Under the pieces are notes generated by a model. The model saw only the letters and a program-made list of their open reading frames with translations, had not been told where the DNA came from and ran no database searches. Shown piece after piece: positions 8,206-17,322 of a stretch of DNA of 64,000 nucleotides; the stretch's first letter is position 1, and every line of letters starts with the position of its first letter. Position numbers and translations under genes: made by a program. Source of the DNA: Rhodospirillales bacterium (GTDB lineage Bacteria; Pseudomonadota; Alphaproteobacteria; SMXQ01); NCBI GenBank assembly GCA_018666775.1, contig JABIXC010000017.1, positions 186,001-250,000 on the forward strand. The letters run 5' to 3'.

Positions 8206-8583
8206 ATGAAATTCAGGCCCATGCATGATCGCGTTGTAGTTTCGCCGCTAGACGCAGAAGAAAAGACCGCAGGCGGCATCATTATTCCAGATACGGCACA
8301 GGAAAAGCCATCTGAAGGTAAAGTTATCTCTACTGGCCCCGGCCTGCTTAGCAAGAAAACGGGCAAGCCTGTTGGGCTTTCCGTCAAAAAGGGCGACCGC
8401 GTCCTTTATGCCAAATGGTCTGGCACCGAAGTTATGATCGAAGGCAAAGAGCTGATGATCATGAAAGAAAACGATATTCTGGGTGTTCTGGGGGCCACGG
8501 CCAAGATTCACGCCAAGGCCAAACCGGCCGCCAAGGCAGCCGTCAAGGATCACAATCATTTACCGGGTTCGGATTGCTGCTAA
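8206..8583 (+). CDS. groES: GroES-type co-chaperonin with a C-terminal His/Cys tail
   Basis: 125 residues. Residues 1-97 form a complete GroES fold with the mobile-loop region around [19 protein letters not shown] and the conserved [13 protein letters not shown]. Residues 98-125 are an extension absent from normal 95-residue GroES: an Ala/Lys-rich linker ([12 protein letters not shown]) ending in [11 protein letters not shown]. The tail offers two His and two Cys that could bind metal or be redox-active; this is inference. It is the first gene after the CIRCE-controlled promoter and lies 70 bases before a second, standard groES. A CCAGGGGG ribosome site precedes the ATG. The core domains of the two copies are clearly similar, with identical stretches such as [19 protein letters not shown]. 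Confidence 0.93.
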   Translation: MKFRPMHDRVVVSPLDAEEKTAGGIIIPDTAQEKPSEGKVISTGPGLLSKKTGKPVGLSVKKGDRVLYAKWSGTEVMIEGKELMIMKENDILGVLGATAKIHAKAKPAAKAAVKDHNHLPGSDCC

Positions 8584-8653
8584 TTGCAATCAAGACCCCG
8601 TATTTAACATCAACCATTAGCAGTCTTATTTTTTAGACAGGAGGAATTTATAC

Positions 8654-8941
8654 ATGAACATCAGGCCATTGCATGATCGCGTTATTGTCCAGGCGCTGGA
8701 TGCGGAACAAAAAACCGCAGGCGGCATCATCATCCCTGACACCGCTCAGGAAAAGCCATCTGAGGGCAAAATTGTTGCCGTTGGTGCGGGCTACCGCGAC
8801 GAAGAAGGCAACGTTCACGCCCTTGACCTGAAGAAGGGCGATCGCGTCCTTTATGGCAAGTGGTCCGGCACCGAGATCAAGGTCGACGGTAAGGATCTTT
8901 TGATCATGAAAGAAAGCGACGTTATGGGCGTGCTCGAATAG
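8654..8941 (+). CDS. groES: Co-chaperonin GroES (standard length)
   Basis: 95 residues, the canonical size, with mobile loop [13 protein letters not shown] and roof region complete. It caps the GroEL cavity in the cytoplasm during ATP-driven folding. A strong AGGAGGAA ribosome site lies 8-15 bases before the ATG, better than that of the upstream paralogue. It sits 78 bases before groEL and presumably is the partner made in stoichiometric amount. There is no separate promoter or CIRCE between the two groES genes, so they are likely co-transcribed. Confidence 0.97.
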   Translation: MNIRPLHDRVIVQALDAEQKTAGGIIIPDTAQEKPSEGKIVAVGAGYRDEEGNVHALDLKKGDRVLYGKWSGTEIKVDGKDLLIMKESDVMGVLE

Positions 8942-8986
8942 GCATCCCACGTTTCTTCACTATCTGAATTTAGTTCAATCACTTAA

Positions 8987-10678
<1,692 letters not shown>

Positions 10679-10700
10679 TCTGCTTATCCAACCAAGTTCT

Positions 10701-10769
10701 CAGTATCAGTATTCGGGCGACCAGTATCAGTACCAGTATCAGTAATAGTCCGAGTATTAGTACGAGTAG
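10701..10769 (+). repeat. Degenerate CAGTAT/AGTAnn hexamer repeat
   Basis: Between groEL and its terminator a 69-base tract repeats a six-base theme (CAGTAT, CAGTAC, AGTAAT, AGTATT, AGTACG) about ten times with drift. It has no coding sense in the groEL frame, since the stop is upstream. It would form part of the 3' untranslated region of the groEL mRNA. Confidence 0.75.
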
Positions 10770-10772
10770 GGG

Positions 10773-10803
10773 AAAGGGCCGCATTACGCGGCCCTTTCTT
10801 TTT
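10773..10803 (+). terminator. Intrinsic terminator of the groESL operon
   Basis: A perfect 10-base-pair stem (AAAGGGCCGC at 10773-10782, GCGGCCCTTT at 10788-10797) with a 5-base loop ATTAC is followed by CTTTTT. It ends groEL transcription before the next gene at 10844. Confidence 0.92.
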
Positions 10804-10843
10804 GTCTAGAATAAAACCTGAATAAAAACAGGGAAGGTTTGAG

Positions 10844-11725
10844 ATGGCGACCCAGAATTTTAAATTATCCTTTATTGGCCTTGGCGTTATGGGCGGGCCC
10901 ATGGCTGGCCATCTGGCAAAGGCGGGCTATGACGTGACGGTCTATAACCGCACCGCATCAAAGGCCAAAGCCTGGGTTGATGAATACGGCGGATCATCGG
11001 CCGAAACCCCCGAAGAAGCCGGGCAGGGGGCAGACATCGTGTTTGCCTGTGTCGGCAATGATGATGATCTGCGTGACGTCACCCTTGGCCCATCGGGCGC
11101 ATTTGGCGGCTTAAAACCGGGTGCAATCTTTGTTGACCATACCACAGCATCGGCCCACGTGGCCCGCGAACTGGAAAAGGCGGCATCGGTTGCGGGCTTT
11201 GGCTTTCTGGATGCGCCGGTTTCAGGCGGCGAAGCAGGGGCCATCAATGGCACCCTCACCATCATGACCGGCGGCGATGGGGCCGTGTTTGAAACCGCAA
11301 AACCCGTGATGGAAACCTATGCGCAGGCTGTGACTTTAATGGGCCCGGCAGGCAGCGGACAATTGACCAAAATGGTCAACCAGATATGCGTTGCCGGGGT
11401 GGTTCAGGGATTGGCCGAAGGCCTGAACTTTGGCGCGCGCGCGGGCCTTGATATGGACCGGGTGATCGATGTGATCTCCAAAGGGGCGGCATCGTCCTGG
11501 CAAATGGAAAACCGCGCCAAAACCATGGTGCAGGGCGAGTTTGATTTCGGCTTTGCCGTCGATTGGATGCGCAAGGATTTGGCCATCTGTCGTGAAGAAG
11601 CCAAAGGCAATGGCGCAGTGCTGACCACCACAGAAATGATTGATGGTTTCTACGCCGAAGTGCAAAAAATGGGTGGCGCGCGTTGGGATACGTCCAGTTT
11701 GATTGCGCGGTTAAATAAAGAATAA
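10844..11725 (+). CDS. 3-hydroxyisobutyrate dehydrogenase-family oxidoreductase
   Basis: 293 residues of the beta-hydroxyacid dehydrogenase family. An N-terminal Rossmann fold carries GLGVMG at 12-17. The substrate-binding motif DAPVSGGEAGA lies at 123-133, and the catalytic lysine is Lys176 in GSGQLTKMVNQ. The C-terminal all-helical domain is complete. Such enzymes oxidise small 3-hydroxy acids (3-hydroxyisobutyrate, tartronate semialdehyde, 4-hydroxybutyrate) with NAD(P); which one cannot be told. A GGAAGG ribosome site precedes the ATG. It stands alone between the groEL terminator and a convergent gene, so is probably monocistronic. Confidence 0.9.
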   Translation: MATQNFKLSFIGLGVMGGPMAGHLAKAGYDVTVYNRTASKAKAWVDEYGGSSAETPEEAGQGADIVFACVGNDDDLRDVTLGPSGAFGGLKPGAIFVDHTTASAHVARELEKAASVAGFGFLDAPVSGGEAGAINGTLTIMTGGDGAVFETAKPVMETYAQAVTLMGPAGSGQLTKMVNQICVAGVVQGLAEGLNFGARAGLDMDRVIDVISKGAASSWQMENRAKTMVQGEFDFGFAVDWMRKDLAICREEAKGNGAVLTTTEMIDGFYAEVQKMGGARWDTSSLIARLNKE

Positions 11726-11760
11726 GGCCCGCGCAACATTTAATTGGTGAAATCGGAAGC

Positions 11761-12642
11761 TCAACCGCCCTTACCAGAGCCCCCGTTTTTGGATTTAGCG
11801 CATTTTCTATCGTGTGCTATTTTTATTCTGCGCCTTGTTTCCATTTCTTTGTGGGTATATCTCGTGCCTCCGGGCCTTATTTCCACCGTCGATAGCGGGT
11901 AGCGTGGCCCCCTGGCACATTCTTCGCGGTATGCCTGCGTACGCGTGTTTGCATATCCATAAAATTCTTTTTTGAGTCTCTCATAAAGAGATGCTCTCCG
12001 CTTCATGCCGGGGCGATCGCCACAAATGCTCATGATCGCTGCTTCTAATTTCACATTTCCAGCTTTTATTTTTTGGGGACTAGGGTGACGCATATTGAAC
12101 GTGTACCTTGTTCTTGTCCCGTATATTTGGAATATTCCGGGGACTCTTTCCTTTACCCAGTAGCGACTAAAAGCCTTTGGAGAACCGGCAGGGCAGGTGC
12201 TGGCTTTAAACTCAAGACTACTGACATTGGTCTCTTTCTGATGGCCCTTGTTGCAGGCAATTTCGATGACTTTGCGGCCCTTTTTTATGCCCTTTCTTGT
12301 TCTCTTTTTGAGGGCTTCCATAGTCTTGTCGGTTTTGATGCCATATTTACTGCTACGGGATTGATTTTTGGCCGATCGGGCGATGATTGCATAGCAATGA
12401 CCTTGCCTGATCTTCTTAAACCCGCCAACTTTATTGCCTTTTCCCCCGTCCAATTGTTTCGTGAAGGCCTTGCCGATTGCGCGTTTCATATCGTTGCGTG
12501 CAACGAAATGGCCCACTTTGATGAGCGTGCCCGTTTTATCTTTTACAGGGTATAAATATAACTGAGGCCCATCATTTTTATCTCTGGCATTCGCCTGCGG
12601 TAAAAATGCGATGAGCAGCACCAAATATAAAAATATCTTCAT
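11761..12642 (-). CDS. Secreted, basic, six-cysteine protein of unknown function
   Basis: 293 residues. Residues 1-19 form a Sec signal peptide (MKIFLYLVLLIAFLPQANA, cleavage probably after ANA). The mature protein is strongly basic, with dense Lys/Arg around residues 95-135 and at the C terminus (ending SKNGGSGKGG). It contains six cysteines, in the contexts GHCYA, IACNK, STCPA, SICGD, EECAR and RKCAK, an even number consistent with three disulfides in the periplasm. I recognise no family. Its composition is more A+T-rich than its neighbours. It is flanked by a convergent dehydrogenase gene and, upstream, by a short tandem repeat. Confidence 0.75.
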   Translation of the reverse strand: MKIFLYLVLLIAFLPQANARDKNDGPQLYLYPVKDKTGTLIKVGHFVARNDMKRAIGKAFTKQLDGGKGNKVGGFKKIRQGHCYAIIARSAKNQSRSSKYGIKTDKTMEALKKRTRKGIKKGRKVIEIACNKGHQKETNVSSLEFKASTCPAGSPKAFSRYWVKERVPGIFQIYGTRTRYTFNMRHPSPQKIKAGNVKLEAAIMSICGDRPGMKRRASLYERLKKEFYGYANTRTQAYREECARGPRYPLSTVEIRPGGTRYTHKEMETRRRIKIAHDRKCAKSKNGGSGKGG

Positions 12643-12664
12643 CTAACCGGCCCCTTGATTGTTG

Positions 12665-12699
12665 CCTATACACCCGCCTATACACCCGCCTATACACCC
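12665..12699. repeat. 12-base tandem repeat, three copies
   Basis: The unit CCTATACACCCG is present twice exactly (12665-12676, 12677-12688) and a third time for 11 of 12 bases (12689-12699). It lies about 23-57 bases upstream of the secreted-protein gene, within its probable promoter or leader region. Confidence 0.9.
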
Positions 12700-12768
12700 A
12701 TTGTATCCAAAATTTAATCCAGATCAAAATGTCGTGCTGGTGTGGCTGTCTTTACGGTCTTGCCAACC

Positions 12769-13584
12769 TTAACGATTGCCTTCTTTCTCCTTTGCTTCGT
12801 TCCAGAGCGCGTCCATTTCGGCGAGATCGGATTGTTCGGGGGTTTTGCCGCGCTTTTTTAATTCGGCCTCTATGTGGGCAAAACGGCGGATGAATTTGTC
12901 ATTGGTGGTGCGGAGCGCCGCTTCGGGGTCAATGCCGGTTTTACGAGCCAGATTGGCCACGGCGAACAATAAATCACCGATTTCACCCTCTATCTTTGCC
13001 TTTGGGGCATCTGAATTGATCTCTGCTTCGGTCTCTGCCAGTTCTTCGTGAATTTTCTCAATCACTTGGGCTGTATTTTCCCAATCAAAGCCCACCCGGG
13101 CGGCCCGTTTGGCCAGTTTTTCGGCGCGAATTAGGGCGGGCAGGGCCTTTGCCACCCCTGACAGGGCGCTTTTATCGCCAGAATTTCCGCGTTCTGCTGC
13201 TTTTTGCGCTTCCCAAGCCAATGTCTGTGCATCGGCATCGGGCACATGGGCATCACCAAAGACGTGCGGATGGCGGCTGATCATTTTTTGTGACTCGGCA
13301 TTGGCGATATCGTCAAAATCATAACCACCATTTTCGCGCGACATTTGGGCGTAATAGATCACCTGGAACAACAAATCGCCCAGTTCAGTTTTCAGCGCCG
13401 CTTGATCGCCAGCCTGTATCGCATCGAACACCTCATAGGCTTCTTCGATGGTGTAAGGCGCGATCGTCTCAAACGTCTGTTCAATATCCCACGGGCAACC
13501 GTTTTCACGATCACGCAATTTTGCCATCACATCGATCAGTTTTTCGATAGGGGATAATTCATTCTGTGGATCGTTTTCAACCAT
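12769..13584 (-). CDS. mazG: Nucleoside triphosphate pyrophosphohydrolase MazG
   Basis: About 271 residues from the ATG at 13584 (an upstream in-frame ATG at 13599 is possible). Two MazG helical domains are visible. The N-terminal one has GCPWDIEQTFETIAPYTIEEAYE followed by ELGDLLFQVIYYAQ, the EExxE-ExxD metal-binding pattern. The C-terminal one has EIHEELAETEAE followed by EIGDLLFAVANLAR. The enzyme hydrolyses NTPs to NMP and pyrophosphate and helps clear aberrant nucleotides. In many relatives it lies next to hflX/hfq; here it is about 6 kb away, downstream of the MBL hydrolase on the same strand. Confidence 0.95.
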   Translation of the reverse strand: MVENDPQNELSPIEKLIDVMAKLRDRENGCPWDIEQTFETIAPYTIEEAYEVFDAIQAGDQAALKTELGDLLFQVIYYAQMSRENGGYDFDDIANAESQKMISRHPHVFGDAHVPDADAQTLAWEAQKAAERGNSGDKSALSGVAKALPALIRAEKLAKRAARVGFDWENTAQVIEKIHEELAETEAEINSDAPKAKIEGEIGDLLFAVANLARKTGIDPEAALRTTNDKFIRRFAHIEAELKKRGKTPEQSDLAEMDALWNEAKEKEGNR

Positions 13585-13760
13585 TTGTATAACCATCAAG
13601 TAATCGTATAATGTATATTATGGAAAATATAAGTGTTAAGGATAAGCGTTTGAGCCAATTGTATTTAATGCTGTTGTTTCAAGGGGTTCAAAATGGTTAC
13701 GTAAGAAGTACTGGAATGTGTATTGCGCCTGGGATGAAAAGATAAACATGCCAAACCCAA

Positions 13761-14552
13761 TCATGTATCGGCCCCTTCTATGGTTAAACCATCATGGGCG
13801 GGTTTGGCATTGGTGCCAGATAGCCGTTGGGTAAGATCACCGTAATCAAGGCGATGGGAAAGATGGGTCAAGATGGCTTGTTTGGGCCCCACTCTGTCGA
13901 TCCAGCCCATAATACGGTCGAAATGGGCATGGGTTGGGTGCGGCTTGTCCTGAAGACAGCACACAATCCAGGTTTTGATGCCTTTCAGGGCTTCAAAGCT
14001 TTCATCAGGCAGTTCAACGGCATCGGTGGTGTAGGCAATATCGCCAAAGCGAAAGCCGGTGGATTCCATGAAGCCATGATCCTGGGCATAGGGCAAAACG
14101 GTGATATCGCCAATGGTGAAGGGTTCGCCGTGGGTGAATTGTTTTGGCGTTAGGCTGGGTTTGTAAAAGTTTATGCCATCTTTGAAATTATCTTCAGAAT
14201 CAAATATATAATCATACTTACTAATTAGATGCTTTAAGTCTGTTTCTGTTGCCCAGGCGTCTATTCCTGAGCGTTGAATGCGGTTAAGGGCGCGCAATTC
14301 ATCAATCCCATGGGTGTGATCGGCATGGGTGTGGGTATAGAGCACGCTATCAAGGCGGCCAATCCCGGCATCGAGAAGCTGGAGCCGTAAATCAGGCCCG
14401 GTATCGACCAAAAGCGTGGTGTCGCCTTGTTCCACCAAGATTGATGACCGGCGGCGGATGTTTTTGGGGTTTTTGGGGTCACAATCGCCCCAAATATTGC
14501 CGATCATGGGCACGCCAGATGCGCCACCACAGCCAAGGATGGTTACGCGCAT
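13761..14552 (-). CDS. MBL-fold metallohydrolase, PhnP-like
   Basis: 263 residues. The metallo-beta-lactamase zinc motif HTHADH is at 74-79, with the strand motif LLVDTGPDLR at 48-57 just before it. Further ligand candidates are TTDAVELP, near residue 165, and the C-terminal HLSHR. The N-terminal GCGGASGVPMIG is typical of the PhnP/RNase Z-like subgroup that cleaves phosphodiesters or cyclic phosphates. In alphaproteobacteria this gene usually directly follows tatD in the metG-tatD-MBL series; here a plus-strand ThDP gene separates it from tatD. Exact substrate unknown. Confidence 0.87.
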   Translation of the reverse strand: MRVTILGCGGASGVPMIGNIWGDCDPKNPKNIRRRSSILVEQGDTTLLVDTGPDLRLQLLDAGIGRLDSVLYTHTHADHTHGIDELRALNRIQRSGIDAWATETDLKHLISKYDYIFDSEDNFKDGINFYKPSLTPKQFTHGEPFTIGDITVLPYAQDHGFMESTGFRFGDIAYTTDAVELPDESFEALKGIKTWIVCCLQDKPHPTHAHFDRIMGWIDRVGPKQAILTHLSHRLDYGDLTQRLSGTNAKPAHDGLTIEGADT

Positions 14553-14732
14553 GTAACACCCGTTGTAAAAGCCACCATGTCATTGTCCATAGGTTGAAAC
14601 TCGTTGTTGATGGGGCAGTTTAGCAACTGGGTGGGCCATTGCACCCCTTTCAATATGGCAGCGGACGGTTTAGATTGTCTGCCAACACCATCCCCGGCGG
14701 AAAAGCCGGGTTAATTCTATCGGGAGACCAGA

Positions 14733-16454
14733 ATGCCTACAAAAACACTCAAAGACGTCACCGTTGCCGATGCCTATCTGGCGATCCTTGCTGATCGCGG
14801 TGTTGATTACTTGTTTGGCAATGCCGGTACCGATTTCGCACCGCTGATCGAATCCCTGTCCAAGGCGCAGACCTTGGGGCTTCCCCATCCGGAACCCATC
14901 ACGGTTCCCCATGAAAACACCGCCCAGCATATGGCCATTGGCTATTATCTGGCCACCGGCAAGCCCCAGCTGACCATGATGCATGTCAATGTTGGCACTG
15001 CCAATGGTATGAACGGGTTGTTGAATGCATCGCGGGGCAATATCCCGATGCTGTTTACCGCCGGGCGCACGCCCACCAATGAAGACCAGCTTGATGGCCA
15101 TCGGGACAATGTCATCCATTGGACCCAGGAAATGTATGACCAAAACGGCATGACGCGCGAAGCCGCCAAATGGGATTACGAACTGCGCAATGGTGAACAG
15201 ATCGAAACCATCGTTGATCGTATGCTGACCATGTCCATGAGCGACCCCAAGGGCCCGGTTTACCTATCCCTGCCCCGCGAAGTGCTGGCCATTAAAATGA
15301 AAGAATACACCTATGAAACCCCGGGCCGGGTCCAGCCCACGGAATCATCGCTTCCCAATCCTAAATCCTTGGACGAAGCAGCATCGATCCTGTCGAAGGC
15401 GAAAAACCCGGTGATCATCACCAATTGGGGCGGCCGTAACCCCGGCGTGATGCCCGCATTGGTGGCTTTGGCCGATAAATACGCCATCCCCGTGGTCGAA
15501 TTTGGCAACCGCTTCATTGCCATGCCCAACCGCCATCCCATGTATGCCGGTGGCAACCCGATCCCTTACGTAGAAGCCGCCGATGCCATTTTGGTGATCG
15601 ATTGCGCCGTACCCTGGTTGCCGGCCAAAGTGCAGCCAAACGAAGACTGTAAGGTCATCCAGATGGCCAATGATCCGATGTATTCGATGTTCCCGGTGCG
15701 CCATATCAGAAGTGATATTTCTCTGGCTTGTGGCACAGACCTTGGCCTGTTGGCGCTGGCCAATGCCATGGGCGAGCCTTCGAAAGACGCAAAAGATGTG
15801 ATCGAGGCCCGACGCAAAGTGGTGACCGCCAAGCATCAGAAGCTGGAAGATAATTGGGCCCAAAAATTGGAAGACGTCAAGAATCAGACCCCGGTCCATC
15901 CGGCGTGGTTGTCCCATTGTATTGCCCAAGTGAGTGATTCTGACACCATCTTCTCCCAGGAATCAAAATTGCCACCGCAATATTTGCCCATTGAAAAACC
16001 CCTGCACCTTATGAATGCCGGTGCCTCTTCGGGGCTTGGTCATGGCATGGGCGTGGCGCTGGGTTACAAATTGGCCGACCGCGATAAATTGGTCATCGGC
16101 GTTCATGGCGATGGCGCGTATATGTTTAACGTGCCGGTTTCTGCCCATTATGTGGCCGCAGAACAGAAATTGCCGATCCTGTCGGTGGTGATGAACAATC
16201 AGAAATGGCAGGCCGTTCGCGGTGCCACCCTGCGTATGGTGCCTGATGGTTATGCCTCAAAGGCCAACCAGATGCCGCTGGCCCATTTCACCGTCGAACA
16301 GCATTACGAAAAATTGGTCGAGGTTTCCGGCGGTTATGGCGAACAAGTCACCGACCCGGCAAAGGTCATGGGTGCGGTTGAACGCGCCCACAAGGCCGTG
16401 ACCGTTGAAAAGCGCCAGGCATTGCTAAACGTGATGGTCACAGACCCGATTTAG
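14733..16454 (+). CDS. Thiamine diphosphate-dependent enzyme, acetolactate synthase/benzoylformate decarboxylase family
   Basis: 573 residues with the three-domain ThDP enzyme plan. The N-terminal PYR domain has the cofactor-activating Glu61 in PHENTAQHMAIGYY. A central nucleotide-binding-like domain spans about 195-340. The C-terminal PP domain carries the ThDP/Mg signature GDGAYMFN (459-466), ending about 25 residues later with NNQKW. It could decarboxylate a 2-oxoacid or condense one; missing pathway neighbours prevent a choice. A GGGAG ribosome site precedes the ATG. It lies opposite to its neighbours and overlaps the tail of tatD by 4 bases, interrupting an otherwise conserved gene order. 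Confidence 0.85.
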   Translation: MPTKTLKDVTVADAYLAILADRGVDYLFGNAGTDFAPLIESLSKAQTLGLPHPEPITVPHENTAQHMAIGYYLATGKPQLTMMHVNVGTANGMNGLLNASRGNIPMLFTAGRTPTNEDQLDGHRDNVIHWTQEMYDQNGMTREAAKWDYELRNGEQIETIVDRMLTMSMSDPKGPVYLSLPREVLAIKMKEYTYETPGRVQPTESSLPNPKSLDEAASILSKAKNPVIITNWGGRNPGVMPALVALADKYAIPVVEFGNRFIAMPNRHPMYAGGNPIPYVEAADAILVIDCAVPWLPAKVQPNEDCKVIQMANDPMYSMFPVRHIRSDISLACGTDLGLLALANAMGEPSKDAKDVIEARRKVVTAKHQKLEDNWAQKLEDVKNQTPVHPAWLSHCIAQVSDSDTIFSQESKLPPQYLPIEKPLHLMNAGASSGLGHGMGVALGYKLADRDKLVIGVHGDGAYMFNVPVSAHYVAAEQKLPILSVVMNNQKWQAVRGATLRMVPDGYASKANQMPLAHFTVEQHYEKLVEVSGGYGEQVTDPAKVMGAVERAHKAVTVEKRQALLNVMVTDPI

Positions 16455-17242
16455 ACAGCTATATCGGCCCGGTCGGCCTTTGGAAATAACCTAAAGAAAT
16501 TGTCGGTGGTAACATCGGCAATTTCTTTTTGACTAAGCCCTAGAAAATCTCCCAAAAAGGCTGCCGTGTGCGCGGTAAAGGCAGGTTCACACCGTTTCCC
16601 CCGAACCGGCACCGGGGAAAGATAAGGCGCATCAGTTTCCACCAACAATCGATCATGGGGAACGATTTTGGCCACGTCGCGAACATTTTCGGCATTCTTG
16701 AACGTCACAATGCCGGAAAATGAAATGTACATGCCATAGCGAAGCGCGGTTTCAGCCACGGCCCGGTTTGCACTAAAGCAATGGATCAAGCCCGGGAAAG
16801 CACCGCGTTCTTGTTCTTCCGAAATGATTTGAACGGTTTCATCATCGGCATCCCGGGTATGGATGATGATGGGCAGGCCCGTTTGGCGGGCAGCTTCAAT
16901 ATGGGCTCGAAAGACCTGTTCCTGTTCCGGGCGTGGGCTGTGTTCATAATAAAAATCAAGCCCGGCTTCCCCGATGGCAATGACCTTGGCGTGATCGGTC
17001 TCGGCCATGATGTTCTCAGCGGTCAGGCCCTTGGCCCCTTCTGCTTCGTGGGGATGGACGCCAACAGAACACCAGATGCCATCATGGGTGTTTGCGATAT
17101 CTAAAATTGCCGGGAAATCAGCGAATTTTGTGCAGATGCTGACCATGCCGCCAATGCCCGCCGCCCGCGCCCGCGCAATGATGGCGTCGCGGTCGTCGTT
17201 AAAGTCGGGAAAGTCCAAATGGCAGTGGCTGTCGATGATCAT
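16451..17242 (-). CDS. tatD: TatD-family metal-dependent deoxyribonuclease
   Basis: 263 residues. The N-terminal metal motif is DSHCHLDF, followed by the metal-bridging Glu of GEAGLDFYYE. Later come a His in IIHTRDAD, a His in LIHCFSA and the Asp of ETDAPYLSP, the standard TatD TIM-barrel ligand set. The family acts as a 3'-5' exonuclease on DNA or RNA with roles in repair and RNA quality control. It normally follows metG directly; here a Bug-type binding-protein gene lies between them. Its stop codon region overlaps the convergent ThDP gene by 4 bases. Confidence 0.95.
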   Translation of the reverse strand: MIIDSHCHLDFPDFNDDRDAIIARARAAGIGGMVSICTKFADFPAILDIANTHDGIWCSVGVHPHEAEGAKGLTAENIMAETDHAKVIAIGEAGLDFYYEHSPRPEQEQVFRAHIEAARQTGLPIIIHTRDADDETVQIISEEQERGAFPGLIHCFSANRAVAETALRYGMYISFSGIVTFKNAENVRDVAKIVPHDRLLVETDAPYLSPVPVRGKRCEPAFTAHTAAFLGDFLGLSQKEIADVTTDNFFRLFPKADRADIAV

Positions 17243-17268
17243 GGGGGAGTTTACCTAATTCATAAGAA

Positions 17269-17299
17269 AAGGGCCGCACTTATTGTTGTGCGACCCTTC
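17269..17299 (-). terminator. Probable intrinsic terminator downstream of the tctC-like gene
   Basis: On the minus strand, AAGGGTCGCAC and GTGCGGCCCTT pair over 11 positions with a single mismatch around an 8-base loop (17280-17287), followed by TTCTTAT. It lies between the end of the binding-protein gene (17323) and the start of tatD (17242), separating the two transcripts. Confidence 0.75.
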
Positions 17300-17322
17300 T
17301 CTGTTCTGATCCCAAATGAGAT

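Noticed and set aside
13620-13745. Plus-strand 41-codon open frame (MENISVKDKR...) between mazG and the MBL hydrolase, with a TATAAT at 13607-13612 just before it
   Set aside because: No ribosome-binding site, no recognisable motif, and the TATAAT is too close to the ATG and more likely part of the mazG promoter region read on the other strand.
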